Of a DNA stretch of 64,000 nucleotides, positions 41,300 through 50,714 are shown in pieces. Position 1 is the first letter of the stretch. Each line of letters starts with the position of its first letter. Below the pieces are notes generated by a model. That model saw nothing but the letters and a program-made list of their open reading frames with translations. It searched no databases and had not been told where the DNA came from. The translations under genes and the position numbers were made by a program. Origin of the DNA: Nocardia pneumoniae NBRC 100136 (GTDB lineage Bacteria > Actinomycetota > Actinomycetes > Mycobacteriales > Mycobacteriaceae); the NCBI RefSeq assembly GCF_000308755.1, contig NZ_BAGF01000059.1, positions 53,473 through 117,472 of the forward strand. The letters run 5' to 3'.

Positions 41300-41326
41300 C
41301 CGGCGGGCGCAGGGAGGGAATCGACC

Positions 41327-41887
41327 ATGACTGAGAACCGGAAGTTCAGCACCCGCGCCCTCGGCTTCGCCGCCATCACCGGCGCCCTTGTTGCCGTCCC
41401 GTTCGCATTCTCCACCGCTTCGGCCTCCGGCGCGCCGACCCACGACTGGGACGGTGTCGCGCAGTGCGAGAGCGGTGGCAACTGGGGGATCAACACCGGT
41501 AACGGCTACTACGGTGGCCTTCAGTTCTCGCAGAGCACCTGGGCCGCCAACGGTGGTCAGGGCAACGCGTCCAACGCGAGCAAGGAAGAGCAGATCCGCG
41601 TGGCGGAGAACGTGCTCGCCACCCAGGGGCCCGGCGCCTGGCCGACCTGCGGCAAGTACCTGCGTCCCGGCACCTCCGAGCCGGAGCCCGCCGTCCAGCC
41701 GGAGCCCATCCCCGCCGTGCCCGCCGTCCCCGCCGCGCCTGCCGTCCCCGCCCCGAGCGAGACCCAGACGGTGGTCGACCAGGCCAAGTCCGCCGCGGGC
41801 GAGCTGGCCAAGCGGTACGGCCTCGAGGGCCAGTTCCAGCAGCTTCTGGACCAGCACAGCACGCTGATCGACTCCTTCGGTCGCTGA
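41327..41887 (+). CDS. rpf: Resuscitation-promoting factor
   Basis: This 186-residue secreted muralytic enzyme has a signal peptide (about residues 1-34, GFAAITGALVAVPFAFSTASA) and then the Rpf domain with HDWDGVAQCESGGNWGINTGNGYYGG. It has the catalytic Glu in CESGGNW and the disulfide cysteines. A Pro/Ala/Glu-rich linker with PAVP repeats (about 125-150) and a C-terminal helix ending SFGR follow. It cleaves peptidoglycan to allow regrowth. GGGAGGG precedes the ATG. It is most like the short RpfA/RpfE-type proteins. CRP-type sites and a structured leader lie upstream. Confidence 0.94.
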   Translation: MTENRKFSTRALGFAAITGALVAVPFAFSTASASGAPTHDWDGVAQCESGGNWGINTGNGYYGGLQFSQSTWAANGGQGNASNASKEEQIRVAENVLATQGPGAWPTCGKYLRPGTSEPEPAVQPEPIPAVPAVPAAPAVPAPSETQTVVDQAKSAAGELAKRYGLEGQFQQLLDQHSTLIDSFGR

Positions 41888-41917
41888 CCGCCCGCGCCGG
41901 AATACTCCGGCGCCACA

Positions 41918-41956
41918 CGAAAGACGCCGCCATCGCGATGATGGCGGCGTCTTTCG
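41918..41956. terminator. Strong bidirectional terminator between rpf and the UPF0182 gene
   Basis: A perfect 17-bp stem (CGAAAGACGCCGCCATC and its complement) around a GCGAT loop. The stem ends in GTCTTTCG on both strands, giving T-rich 3' ends both ways. It is placed between convergent genes. Confidence 0.92.
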
Positions 41957-41988
41957 TTCCTGTCCTACCTCAGCGGCGTCGCACTACC

Positions 41989-44982
41989 TCACCGGCCCGC
42001 GTCCTGATAGGCCTTGACCGCGGCTTCCAATTCGTCCAGCGCCCGGCCGAAGTCCTGGAAGTTGCCGCTGCGCATGGCATTTCGCACATTCTCGATCTTC
42101 CGGTTCAGCTCGGCCGCGGCCGCGTCCTTGGCCGACGACGACCCGGTCGCGGGCGGCGGAACGGAAGCGGGGGCCGGGGTTCCGGCGTTCGTCCCGCCGT
42201 TGCCCTGCTCGACCGGCGGAGGAACGGTGCCCGGCTTCGGCCTGGTGCCCGAGTCACCGCCGAACGGCGTCGCCAGCGCACCCGCGCCGGGGATGACCTG
42301 GTTCAACGCCTCGGCCAGCGTGGAGGCATAGCCGACCTTGACACTGCCCGCCTCGTCCCGGTAGCTCACCAGCACCCGCAGCAACTGCGGGAAGGTCGCG
42401 GTATTCGGGCCGGTGTTGCGTTCGTTGTAGAACGGCTCCACATAGAGGATGCCGCCGTCGGCGACCGGCAAGGTCAGCAAATTGCCATATTTGATCTTGT
42501 TCGAATTGGACAGCAGCGTTTTCTCGCGGGATACCTCCGGCGCCGTCGTCATGCGGTTCTGGGTCTGCTGCGGGCCCAAAGTTTGTGTGTCCGTTGGCAA
42601 TCGCAGAATCGTGAATTTTCCGTACCCGTCCGGATCCGACCGCACGGAAATATAGGCCGACAGGAACTGCCGGTTGTACCCGACCATGGCGCTGGTCAAA
42701 TTGAACGTGGGCTTGTTCGTTTTCGAATCACCCAGCAGCACGTAGTACGGCGGCTGGCTCGCGGTCGTCCCACCCTCGGTGGTGGGATCGGCGGGAACCG
42801 ACCAGAACGCGTTGTTGGTGAAGAACTCGCGCGGGTCGTCCACGTGGTACTTGGTCAGCATCTCCCGCTGCACCTTGAACAAATCCTCCGGATAGCGGAA
42901 GTGCGCCCGCAGTTCCGGCGAGATCTCACTCTCCGGCTTCACCGCACCGGGGAACACCCCGCGCCACGCCTTCAGCACCGGGTCCGACGAATCGACCTCG
43001 TACAACGTGACGGTGCCGTCGTAGGCGTCGACCGTGGCCTTGACCGAGTTGCGGATGTAGCTCACCGATTTGCGCGGCAGCAAGCGGCCGGTCTTCTTGT
43101 CGATGCTGTCCTCGAGCGCGCCCTCCAGCGAGGTGGTCTGCGCGTAGGGGTAGTCGTCCAAGGTGGTGTAGGCGTCGACGATCCAGACGATGCGCCCGCC
43201 GACCACGGCGGGATAGGCGTTGCCGTCGGTGGTCAGCCACGGCGCGACCTTCTGCACCCGCTCACGCGGGCTGCGGTTGTAGATGATCTTGGAGTCGTCG
43301 CCGATGGCCGAGGAGAACAGGATGTTGCGCTCGGCGTACTTGGCCGCGAAAGCGAGACGGTTGATCCAGCTGCCGATCGGCACACCACCCTTGCCGGTGT
43401 AGGTGTACTGCGCGGTGTCGGAGTCGTATTCCCGCGGACGCTGGCCGTCCATCGCGCCCACGATCGCGTAATCCGGGTTGGACTGCGAGATCAGCTCGCC
43501 GAAGTACACCCGCGGCTGGTCCACCTTGATCCGCTGCTTGTCCGCAGGCGTGAACAGGTCGCTGACCATGAAGATCGGATAGCCGCTGTCGCTGCTGCCT
43601 CCAGTGGCGTTCGGGTCCTCGGACTGCGGCTTGTTCACCCGGTTGGCGGGAGCGGCGACGAACCCGTTGCCGTGGGTGTACACCGTGTGCCGGTTGATCC
43701 AGTCGGTCTGGTTGCCGCTCAGCGCGGCGGGCGAGAGCTCACGCGCGGCGACGATGTAGTCCTGCACGTCGCCGTCGAGGTTGTAGCGGTCGATGTCCAG
43801 CGACTCGGGGAAGCCGTAGAAGTTCTTCAGCTGGCGCAGCTGGGTGAAGGTGGGCGAGAGGATGTTCGGGTCCAGCAGCCTGGCGTTGCCGATGGTCGCG
43901 GCGTCCACCGGGACCTCGAGCGGGCTCTTGCTGCTCTCGCCCTTGTAGTCCTTGTAGTCGATCTTGTCGTCGGTGATGCCGAACGCCTGCCTGGTCGCGG
44001 CGATGTTGCGTTCGATGTACTCGCTCTCCTTGTCCGCGGCGTTCGGGCGCACGGAGAACTGCTCGACCACCAGCGGCCACACCGCGCCGACCAGGATCGA
44101 GGACAGCACGAGCAACGCGGCGGCCATCGCGGGCACCCGCAGATCGCGCAGCACGATCCCGGCGAAGAAGGCCAGCGCGCAGATCACCGCGATGGACAGC
44201 AGGATGAGCTTGGCGGGCAGCACCGCATTGATATCGGTGAACGAACCACCGGTGAAGGTGGGTTCCTTACGGCTGCTGGACAGCAACTCGTACCGGTCGA
44301 ACCAGTACGCGATCGCCTTGAGCAGCACGAAAAGCCCAGCCAGCACGGCGAGTTGGATGCGCGCAGGCCGGGTCAGCGTGCCCTCGCGTCCGGTCAGCCG
44401 CAGGCCGCCGAAGACGTAGTGAGTGACCAGGCTGGCGAAGAACGCGATGACCACCGCGACGAACAGCCAGTTCAGCACCATCCGGTAGAACGGCAGATCG
44501 AAGGCGTAGAAGCCGACGTCGAGGCCGAATTCCGGGTCCTTCTCGCCGAACGAGCCGCCATTGAGGAACAGCTGCACCGTCACCCAATTCGACTGCGCCA
44601 CCAAGCCCGACAGCAGGCCGAGCAGCGCGGGGATGCCGACGCCGAACAGCCGCAGCCTGCTCATCACGGTGGTGCGGTACCGCGCGATCGGGTCGTTGGG
44701 TCCGGCCACCGGCACGAACACCGGCCGCGACCGGTAGGCCAGCAGCAGCGCCAGCCAGACCGCGACGCCGACGAACGCCGCCACGACGATGAACAGCAGG
44801 ATGCGCGTGCGCAGCACGGTGAGATACACATCGCGGAAGCCGACCTCGCCGAACCACAGCCAGTTCGTATAGGTGTCCGTCAGCCGCGGCCCGAGCAGCA
44901 GCAGCGCCGCTAGGACGATGGCCGCCACCAGCAGCACACGGCTGCGTCGGGACAGCGAAGGTAAGCCGGTGGGGGGCCGCAT
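41989..44982 (-). CDS. UPF0182 family membrane protein
   Basis: This very large integral membrane protein (997 residues) has about seven membrane segments in the first 330 residues, starting RVLLVAAIVLAALLLLGP, and a long extracytoplasmic region to about residue 900. A low-complexity Pro/Gly/Ala tail and a final charged helix (NVRNAMRSGNFQDFGRALDELE) end it. The family is universal in actinobacteria (Rv3193c is the mycobacterial member as I recall) and has no known function. The start is taken at the ATG at 44982; a GTG at 44988 is possible. Confidence 0.93.
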   Translation of the reverse strand: MRPPTGLPSLSRRSRVLLVAAIVLAALLLLGPRLTDTYTNWLWFGEVGFRDVYLTVLRTRILLFIVVAAFVGVAVWLALLLAYRSRPVFVPVAGPNDPIARYRTTVMSRLRLFGVGIPALLGLLSGLVAQSNWVTVQLFLNGGSFGEKDPEFGLDVGFYAFDLPFYRMVLNWLFVAVVIAFFASLVTHYVFGGLRLTGREGTLTRPARIQLAVLAGLFVLLKAIAYWFDRYELLSSSRKEPTFTGGSFTDINAVLPAKLILLSIAVICALAFFAGIVLRDLRVPAMAAALLVLSSILVGAVWPLVVEQFSVRPNAADKESEYIERNIAATRQAFGITDDKIDYKDYKGESSKSPLEVPVDAATIGNARLLDPNILSPTFTQLRQLKNFYGFPESLDIDRYNLDGDVQDYIVAARELSPAALSGNQTDWINRHTVYTHGNGFVAAPANRVNKPQSEDPNATGGSSDSGYPIFMVSDLFTPADKQRIKVDQPRVYFGELISQSNPDYAIVGAMDGQRPREYDSDTAQYTYTGKGGVPIGSWINRLAFAAKYAERNILFSSAIGDDSKIIYNRSPRERVQKVAPWLTTDGNAYPAVVGGRIVWIVDAYTTLDDYPYAQTTSLEGALEDSIDKKTGRLLPRKSVSYIRNSVKATVDAYDGTVTLYEVDSSDPVLKAWRGVFPGAVKPESEISPELRAHFRYPEDLFKVQREMLTKYHVDDPREFFTNNAFWSVPADPTTEGGTTASQPPYYVLLGDSKTNKPTFNLTSAMVGYNRQFLSAYISVRSDPDGYGKFTILRLPTDTQTLGPQQTQNRMTTAPEVSREKTLLSNSNKIKYGNLLTLPVADGGILYVEPFYNERNTGPNTATFPQLLRVLVSYRDEAGSVKVGYASTLAEALNQVIPGAGALATPFGGDSGTRPKPGTVPPPVEQGNGGTNAGTPAPASVPPPATGSSSAKDAAAAELNRKIENVRNAMRSGNFQDFGRALDELEAAVKAYQDAGR

Positions 44983-45200
44983 GCCCACGATGCCACTCTC
45001 CAAGGTCCGGCGACGCTCGCACCGATACGCCCGGCCGATGCGCCGCAGTCCGATGTTGCGGGCGGTCCTTGGCGGACCGTCTCGGCCCACTCTACGGAAA
45101 TCGGACACCGCGCAGCTGGCAGGGTTGCGCTCGCCGCGCCGGATGGATCACTGTCCGGGTTCCGCGGATGTCCCGAACGCCCGTTTGGTTGGATGTTCGC

Positions 45201-45782
45201 GTGACGCCAGACCTGCACGCCGAACTCGTCCTAGCCCGTTCCGTCCGAGAGGTGGCGGAATTCGTGGATGCCGAGGGGTGGGGTCATCCGCCGCAGATGT
45301 TCGCGCTGGTGCCGACGGCGGACCTGGTCGCGGCACAGCCGGAGCTGGAGGATCAGCTCGACGCGGGCGACGAGCTGACGCCGGTCGCCCAGGAGGCCTT
45401 CCCGGACGACGTGACCGGCGGATCGATGGCTCTCGACGAGTTCCTGGCCACCACCAGCTGGCCGCCCGCCGTCCGGGGGTGCGTGCTGGTGCAGGAGATC
45501 GTGGTGCTCCCGCCGGACGCGGAATCCACGCTGGACGACGCCCTCGCCCCGCTGCTGGCCGACCACGACGCCGCTGACGCCGCCGCGCGCGCGGCAGCCG
45601 AGGCGCACCCGCAGCGCCGGGAGGCGCGGCTGTTCGCCGCGGTGCTGCGGGACGGCGCGTCGCTGTGCCTGCTGCAACTGCGCCCAGAGGACGACGCCGA
45701 CGACTTCGGCGACCTCGACCTGCGCACCTATCCGAACCTGGCCCCGAACCTCGTCGAGGCCCTGCGCCACACCCTGGACTGA
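45201..45782 (+). CDS. PPA1309 family protein
   Basis: This 193-residue soluble acidic protein has the conserved EVAEFVDAEGWGHPPQMFALVPTADL start, RGCVLVQEIVVLPP and a C-terminal LRTYPNLAPNLVEALRHTL. The family is conserved in actinobacteria, usually at this place next to the UPF0182 gene, and its role is unknown. I choose the GTG at 45201 where the conserved domain begins; the ATG at 45168 adds 11 residues. It is divergent from UPF0182 and convergent with the PDZ protease. Confidence 0.85.
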   Translation: MTPDLHAELVLARSVREVAEFVDAEGWGHPPQMFALVPTADLVAAQPELEDQLDAGDELTPVAQEAFPDDVTGGSMALDEFLATTSWPPAVRGCVLVQEIVVLPPDAESTLDDALAPLLADHDAADAAARAAAEAHPQRREARLFAAVLRDGASLCLLQLRPEDDADDFGDLDLRTYPNLAPNLVEALRHTLD

Positions 45783-45792
45783 GCGCCCTCGC

Positions 45793-46818
45793 TCACCCGC
45801 AGCTGACCGGCTCCCTGCCCGCGGTGATGTCGTTGAGCGACTGCACCGCGCCGGTGAGGTTCTCGACCTTCACCAACCGCAGGCCGTCCGGGGTCCGCTG
45901 CCTGGCCTCGTTGCAGTTGGCCGCGGGGACCAGGAAGGTCTCCGCGCCCGCCTCGCGCGCGGCCATCATCTTGTACTGGATGCCGCCGATCGGGCCGACC
46001 TTGCCGTCCTGATCGATGGTCCCGGTGCCCGCCACGAACTTGCCGCCGTCCAACTCCCCGGGGGTGAGCTTGTCGATCAGGGCCAGACTGAACATCAGGC
46101 CCGCCGACGGGCCGCCGATGTCGGCGAGGTTGAACGCGACCTGCATGGGCGGGCGGGCGCCCTCGCCCGGCGTCACGCCGAGGTAGCCCTTGGCCGCGTC
46201 GTCGGGGCGGGCGCCGAGCGTGATCGTCGCGGTCTGCTCGGCGTTGTCCCGCCGGTACACCACGGTGAGCGGCGTGCCGGGCGCCTGCGCGGACACCGCG
46301 GCGACCACGTCCTTGGGCACGGTCATCGGCGTGCCGTTGATGCTGACCAGCTCGTCGCCCGCGCGCAGCACGCCACCCGCGGGGCCGTCGTCGGCGACCT
46401 TGCGCAGCAGCACGACCGTCGGCAGCTTCAGGTAGTGCAGCGCGGCCACCTCGGCGTTGCCCTCGGAGTCCTTGAAGTCCTCCTGGTTGGACTTGTCGAT
46501 CTCCTCACGCGACACGCCGGGCGGGTAGACCTCCGAACGCGGCACCAGACCGTGCTTGCCGCTGGCCCAGAAGCCGAACGCCTCGAAGATGGTCAGCCCG
46601 TCGCGCACCGACACCGTGGTCATGTTGAGGTGACCCGTGGTGGGATCGACCTCCGTTCCCTGGACGTCGACGACCTCCTTGCCGTCCACCTTGCCGAGCG
46701 TGTTGAAGGTGGGTCCTGGACCGAGTGCGACGAACGGCACGGTCAGCACACTGCCGACGACACCGAGCACGAGCACCGGGATCAGGGCGGCCACCAGGGT
46801 GAGGATCCGACGATTCAC
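45793..46818 (-). CDS. PDZ-domain Lon-like membrane protease (YlbL family)
   Basis: This 341-residue protein has one N-terminal membrane anchor (LTLVAALIPVLVLGVVGSVL), a PDZ domain at about residues 135-215 (VADDGPAGGVLRAGDELVSINGTPM), and a C-terminal Lon-type serine protease domain. The catalytic Ser is in GGPSAGLMFSLALID and the Lys in IGGIQYKMMAAREAG. It probably degrades membrane or envelope proteins outside the cytoplasm. The GTG at 46818 starts the conserved VNRRILTLV; upstream frame is unsupported. Confidence 0.92.
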   Translation of the reverse strand: MNRRILTLVAALIPVLVLGVVGSVLTVPFVALGPGPTFNTLGKVDGKEVVDVQGTEVDPTTGHLNMTTVSVRDGLTIFEAFGFWASGKHGLVPRSEVYPPGVSREEIDKSNQEDFKDSEGNAEVAALHYLKLPTVVLLRKVADDGPAGGVLRAGDELVSINGTPMTVPKDVVAAVSAQAPGTPLTVVYRRDNAEQTATITLGARPDDAAKGYLGVTPGEGARPPMQVAFNLADIGGPSAGLMFSLALIDKLTPGELDGGKFVAGTGTIDQDGKVGPIGGIQYKMMAAREAGAETFLVPAANCNEARQRTPDGLRLVKVENLTGAVQSLNDITAGREPVSCG

Positions 46819-46945
46819 CCGGACCACAGTAATGACAGTGGGCGCCGCGCAGCGGCAGAGGCGGTCATTTCGCCCGCGCGCGCCGCCGCCGGTTTCGCGC
46901 CGCGCGAACACTGAGCCGAGGTGCTACGCGCGTAGATTAAGGACT

Positions 46946-48361
46946 ATGAGCGACCTCCCCTTCGGATTCTCCAACCGCGACGACGATGACGAACGCAAGC
47001 GCGGCGGCGAGCCGAGCGGTCCTGGTCCGAACGACGCGTTCGCTTTCGGGATCGGTGGGTCCGGCGCGGGCGGATTCGATCCGGCGCAGCTCGGGCAGAT
47101 GCTGACCTCGCTGGGCCAGATGCTCAGCGGCATGGGCCAGCCGGGTTCGGGGCAGGCCGGGCCGGTGAACTACGACGTCGCCAAGCGGCTGGCCCGCCAG
47201 CAGCTCGGCTCGACCGTCACGCCGGTGACCGCGGGCGCCGCGAGCGCCGTGGCCGACGCCGCGCATCTGGCCGAGCTGTGGCTGGACAGCGCGACGGCCC
47301 TGCCCGCGGGCGCCACCAAGACGGTCGCGTGGTCGGCCAACGATTGGATCGAGCAGACCTTGCCCACCTGGCAGCGGCTGTGCGACCCGGTGGCCGAGCA
47401 GATCTCCGGGATGTGGACCGCGTCACTACCCGAGGAAGCCAGGCAGTTCGCCGCGCCGATGGTCGGCATGCTCGGCCAGATGGGCGGTCTGGCGTTCGGC
47501 TCGCAACTCGGCCAGGCGCTCGGCCAGCTCGCCAAGGAGGTGCTGACCTCCACTGATATCGGCCTCCCCCTGGGACCCACCGGCACCGCCGCGCTGCTGC
47601 CCGCGGCGATCTCGGAGTTCAGTGCGGGCCTGGAACAGCCGGAAAGCGAGATCCTGGTGTTCCTCGCCGCGCGCGAAGCCGCCCACCAGCGGTTGTTCGG
47701 GCACGTGCCGTGGCTGCGGCAGCAGGTGCTCGGCGCGGTCGAGGACTACGCGCGCGGTATCCGGATGGACTTCTCCGCGCTGGAGCAGGCCGCGCAGGAC
47801 ATCGACCCGATGTCGCTGACCGATCCCGCGAAGCTCGAGGAGATCCTGGCCCAGGGCACGTTCGAGCCGCAGACCACGCCGGAGCAGAAGCAGGCGCTGG
47901 AACGGCTGGAAACGCTGCTCGCGCTGATCGAGGGCTGGGTGCAGGTGGTGGTCGGCGACGCCGTCGGCGATCGGTTGCCCGGCGCGGGCGCGCTGGCCGA
48001 GACGCTGCGCAGGCGCCGCGCCACCGGCGGACCGGCCGAGCAGACCTTCGCGACGCTGGTCGGCTTGGAGTTGCGTCCGCGCAAGCTGCGCGAGGCGGCG
48101 GCGTTGTGGCGCAGGCTCACCACCGACGCGGGCATGACGGCGCGCGATCGAGTCTGGTCGCACCCCGATCTCCTGCCGGATTCCGCCGACCTGGACTCCC
48201 CGGCCGGTTTCATCGACTCGGTGATCGGTGGCGGAACGACCGCGTTCGACGATCCCCTGGCGCAGCTGGCCGAGACCGAGGCGCGCGAGCAGGCCGAACG
48301 CGAAGGCAAGGACGGCGGTTCCGGCCCGGACCTGGGCAAAGAGGGCGACACGCCCGCTTGA
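46946..48361 (+). CDS. DUF2342 zincin-like protein
   Basis: This 471-residue protein is of the actinobacterial DUF2342/zinc-dependent metalloprotease-like family. It has a Gly-rich disordered N-terminus (about 1-55), a long helical domain, and the motif AAREAAHQRLFGHVPWLRQQ, a variant of HExxH in which the first His is replaced. That leaves peptidase activity doubtful. The C-terminus is charged and disordered. AAGGA precedes the ATG. The position (next to the PDZ protease gene, divergent) matches the mycobacterial order. Confidence 0.88.
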   Translation: MSDLPFGFSNRDDDDERKRGGEPSGPGPNDAFAFGIGGSGAGGFDPAQLGQMLTSLGQMLSGMGQPGSGQAGPVNYDVAKRLARQQLGSTVTPVTAGAASAVADAAHLAELWLDSATALPAGATKTVAWSANDWIEQTLPTWQRLCDPVAEQISGMWTASLPEEARQFAAPMVGMLGQMGGLAFGSQLGQALGQLAKEVLTSTDIGLPLGPTGTAALLPAAISEFSAGLEQPESEILVFLAAREAAHQRLFGHVPWLRQQVLGAVEDYARGIRMDFSALEQAAQDIDPMSLTDPAKLEEILAQGTFEPQTTPEQKQALERLETLLALIEGWVQVVVGDAVGDRLPGAGALAETLRRRRATGGPAEQTFATLVGLELRPRKLREAAALWRRLTTDAGMTARDRVWSHPDLLPDSADLDSPAGFIDSVIGGGTTAFDDPLAQLAETEAREQAEREGKDGGSGPDLGKEGDTPA

Positions 48362-48446
48362 TCCGCCCTGTGGATGACGCGAAACCCTGGGGATAACCGC
48401 GGGTCTCGAAACGAGTCACGCATTGCGTGTTTCGCATACTGCTGAC

Positions 48447-49322
48447 ATGACAACGATGTGTCGCGGTCCGCGGTTGCGTCCCAGCGTGACCGTCCTGGTT
48501 CGCCCGGCCGGTGTCGTCCAGCTCGGATGTGATCCCGAGACCGCGGTGGTGCTCGGTCCGGAAGGCATGGACGCCGAGTCCGTCCTGACCTTCCTGCGCC
48601 TGCTGGACGGCTTGCGCACCAAACCGCAGATCATCTGGCGAGCCGGGGAATGCGGTATCGATGCCGAACGTGCCCTGGCGTTGCTCACCCTGATCGACGA
48701 GGCCGGGCTGCTCGACCATCCCGAGGACCGGGCCGGGCGGGTCCTCTCGGTGCGGGTGCACGGGCTCGGCCCGCTGTCCGACGCGGTCTCGACCGGGCTG
48801 CGCGCGCTCGGGGTGCGGCCGAGCCGTTCCAGGGACTATCCGTCCGGTACGGCGACGGTACGCACCTGGAGGACGGATCTCGTGGTTCTGGCCGACGCGC
48901 TGATGCCGGATCCGCGATTGGTGAACGATCTCCTGCTGCACCGCATTCCACATCTGCAACTGCGCATTCGAGACAACAAGGGCGTCGTCGGGCCCTTGGT
49001 GCTTCCCGGCGCCACCAGTTGCCTGCGCTGCGCCGATCTGATCCGCTCGCAGAACGACTCCGACTGGCCCCATCTGGCCGCCCAGCTGCTCGGCCGGGTC
49101 GGCCACGCCTCCCCCGCCGGGATCGCCGCGACGGCCGCGGTCGCCCTCGGCGAACTGGAGGCGATCCTGGATTGTTCGCCGCGGCGCACCCCGGCCACGT
49201 TGAACGCGACGGTGGAGCTGGATCTGCGCTCGCACGTCCTCGATCGGCGCGTATGGCACCGGCACCCCGCGTGCGCGTGTGCGCGAGTGCCCGCTCACCT
49301 CGGCGCGGGAGCGCGTCGGTGA
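48447..49322 (+). CDS. E1/ThiF-like cyclodehydratase-type protein
   Basis: This 291-residue protein resembles the actinobacterial Rv3196-type family. It has an N-terminal winged-helix-like region, a Rossmann-like middle (VHGLGPLSDAVSTGLRALGV) and four cysteines in two pairs (TSCLRCADL and ACACARV) suited to zinc. The plan is that of E1-like or TOMM cyclodehydratase C proteins, but there is no YcaO partner nearby, and the ATP-binding motif is not clear. The ATG at 48447 lies 6 nt after a -10-like CATACT, so a leaderless mRNA is likely. Confidence 0.75.
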   Translation: MTTMCRGPRLRPSVTVLVRPAGVVQLGCDPETAVVLGPEGMDAESVLTFLRLLDGLRTKPQIIWRAGECGIDAERALALLTLIDEAGLLDHPEDRAGRVLSVRVHGLGPLSDAVSTGLRALGVRPSRSRDYPSGTATVRTWRTDLVVLADALMPDPRLVNDLLLHRIPHLQLRIRDNKGVVGPLVLPGATSCLRCADLIRSQNDSDWPHLAAQLLGRVGHASPAGIAATAAVALGELEAILDCSPRRTPATLNATVELDLRSHVLDRRVWHRHPACACARVPAHLGAGARR

Positions 49323-49370
49323 TCAAGATTGCCATGGCCGATTCGCTGGTCCGTCCGCCATGATGGGTAC

Positions 49371-50714
49371 GTGTCAGAGATCGCGCGCAGTCGCTCGTCC
49401 CGCAACGCCAAGTTGGCCAAGATTCCGCTCGGCATCGCGGGCCGGGCCGCGGTGGGATTCGGCAAGAGGCTCGCCGGAGGCGACAAGTCCGAGATCAACG
49501 CCCAGCTCAACCAGAAGGCCGCCGAGCAGCTGTTCACCGTGCTGGGTGAACTCAAGGGCGGCGCCATGAAGTTCGGACAGGCGCTCAGCGTGATGGAAGC
49601 CGCCGTTCCGGAGGAGTTCGGCGAGCACTACCGCGAGGCGCTGACCAAACTCCAGGCCGCCGCGCCGCCGATGCCGGCCGCGACCGTCCATCGCGTGCTC
49701 GACCAGCAGCTCGGCACCCAGTGGCGTACCCGCTTCCGTGAGTTCGACGACATCCCGGCCGCGTCGGCCAGCATCGGACAGGTGCACCGGGCCGTCTGGT
49801 CGGACGGACGACCGGTCGCGGTGAAGGTGCAGTATCCCGGCGCGGACGACGCGTTGCGCGCGGACCTCAAAACCCTGTCCCGGATGACCGGCTTGGTCGC
49901 GTCGGTGATCCCCGGTGCGGACGTGAAGCCGATTCTCGCCGAGATCACCGAGCGCACCGAAGAGGAACTGGACTACCGCAACGAGGCGGCCAACCAGCGC
50001 GCCTTCGCCAAAGGCTTCGACGGACACGGCGAGATCGTCGTGCCGAAAGTGGTGGCCAGCGCGCCGAAGGTGATCGTCACCGAATGGCTGGACGGGACGG
50101 CCGTTTCCGCGATCATCAAGCAGGGCAGCGAAGATCCGGCGGGCACTGTCGCGCTGCGCAATCGAGTCGCGGGTCTGATGGGCCGATTCCACTTCTCCTC
50201 CCCGGAGGTCGTCGGACTGCTGCACGCCGACCCGCATCCGGGCAATTTCATGATGCTGCCCGACGGCAGGCTCGCCGTCATCGATTTCGGCGCCTGCGCG
50301 CCGATGCCCGACGGCTTCCCCCCGGTACTCGGCCGGATGCTGGCCCTCGCGGTCGAGGAGCGCTTCGCCGAGCTCACCGAGTTGCTGTACGACCACGGCT
50401 GGGTGATCCCGGGCCGGGTGGTCACCCATCAGGAAATCGCCGACTATTTGCGTCCGTTCACCGATCCGATCCAGGCCGACTCGTTCCACTTCACCCGCAG
50501 GTGGATGCAGCGGGTGGCGGGCAAGGCTTCGGAGTTCTCCAGCCCGGAGATGAAAACCGCTCGGGCGCTGCAACTCCCGGCGGAATACGTGATGATCTTC
50601 CGGGTGCTCGGCGGTTCCGTCGGCATCCTGGCCCAGCTGGACGCCGAACTGCCGTTCATGCAGTTGGTCCGCGCCTGGATGCCCGGCTTCCGCGAGGAAC
50701 GCAGCTCTGCCTAA
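49371..50714 (+). CDS. ABC1/UbiB-family atypical kinase
   Basis: This 447-residue ADCK-type kinase-like protein has the KxGQ motif variant GGAMKFGQALSVMEAAVPEE, ATP-binding AASIGQVHRAVWSDGRPVAVKVQYPG, catalytic HADPHPGNFMMLPDGRLAVIDFGACAPM and a long C-terminal helical extension. It corresponds by order to Rv3197. In mycobacteria that gene neighbours whiB7 and has been linked to macrolide tolerance. The start is the GTG at 49371, where the family's VSEIARSRSSRNAKLAKIP begins. Confidence 0.92.
   Translation: MSEIARSRSSRNAKLAKIPLGIAGRAAVGFGKRLAGGDKSEINAQLNQKAAEQLFTVLGELKGGAMKFGQALSVMEAAVPEEFGEHYREALTKLQAAAPPMPAATVHRVLDQQLGTQWRTRFREFDDIPAASASIGQVHRAVWSDGRPVAVKVQYPGADDALRADLKTLSRMTGLVASVIPGADVKPILAEITERTEEELDYRNEAANQRAFAKGFDGHGEIVVPKVVASAPKVIVTEWLDGTAVSAIIKQGSEDPAGTVALRNRVAGLMGRFHFSSPEVVGLLHADPHPGNFMMLPDGRLAVIDFGACAPMPDGFPPVLGRMLALAVEERFAELTELLYDHGWVIPGRVVTHQEIADYLRPFTDPIQADSFHFTRRWMQRVAGKASEFSSPEMKTARALQLPAEYVMIFRVLGGSVGILAQLDAELPFMQLVRAWMPGFREERSSA

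Noticed and set aside
41938..44913. 991-codon open frame antisense to the UPF0182 gene
   Set aside because: It lies wholly opposite a well-supported family and has shadow-frame composition.
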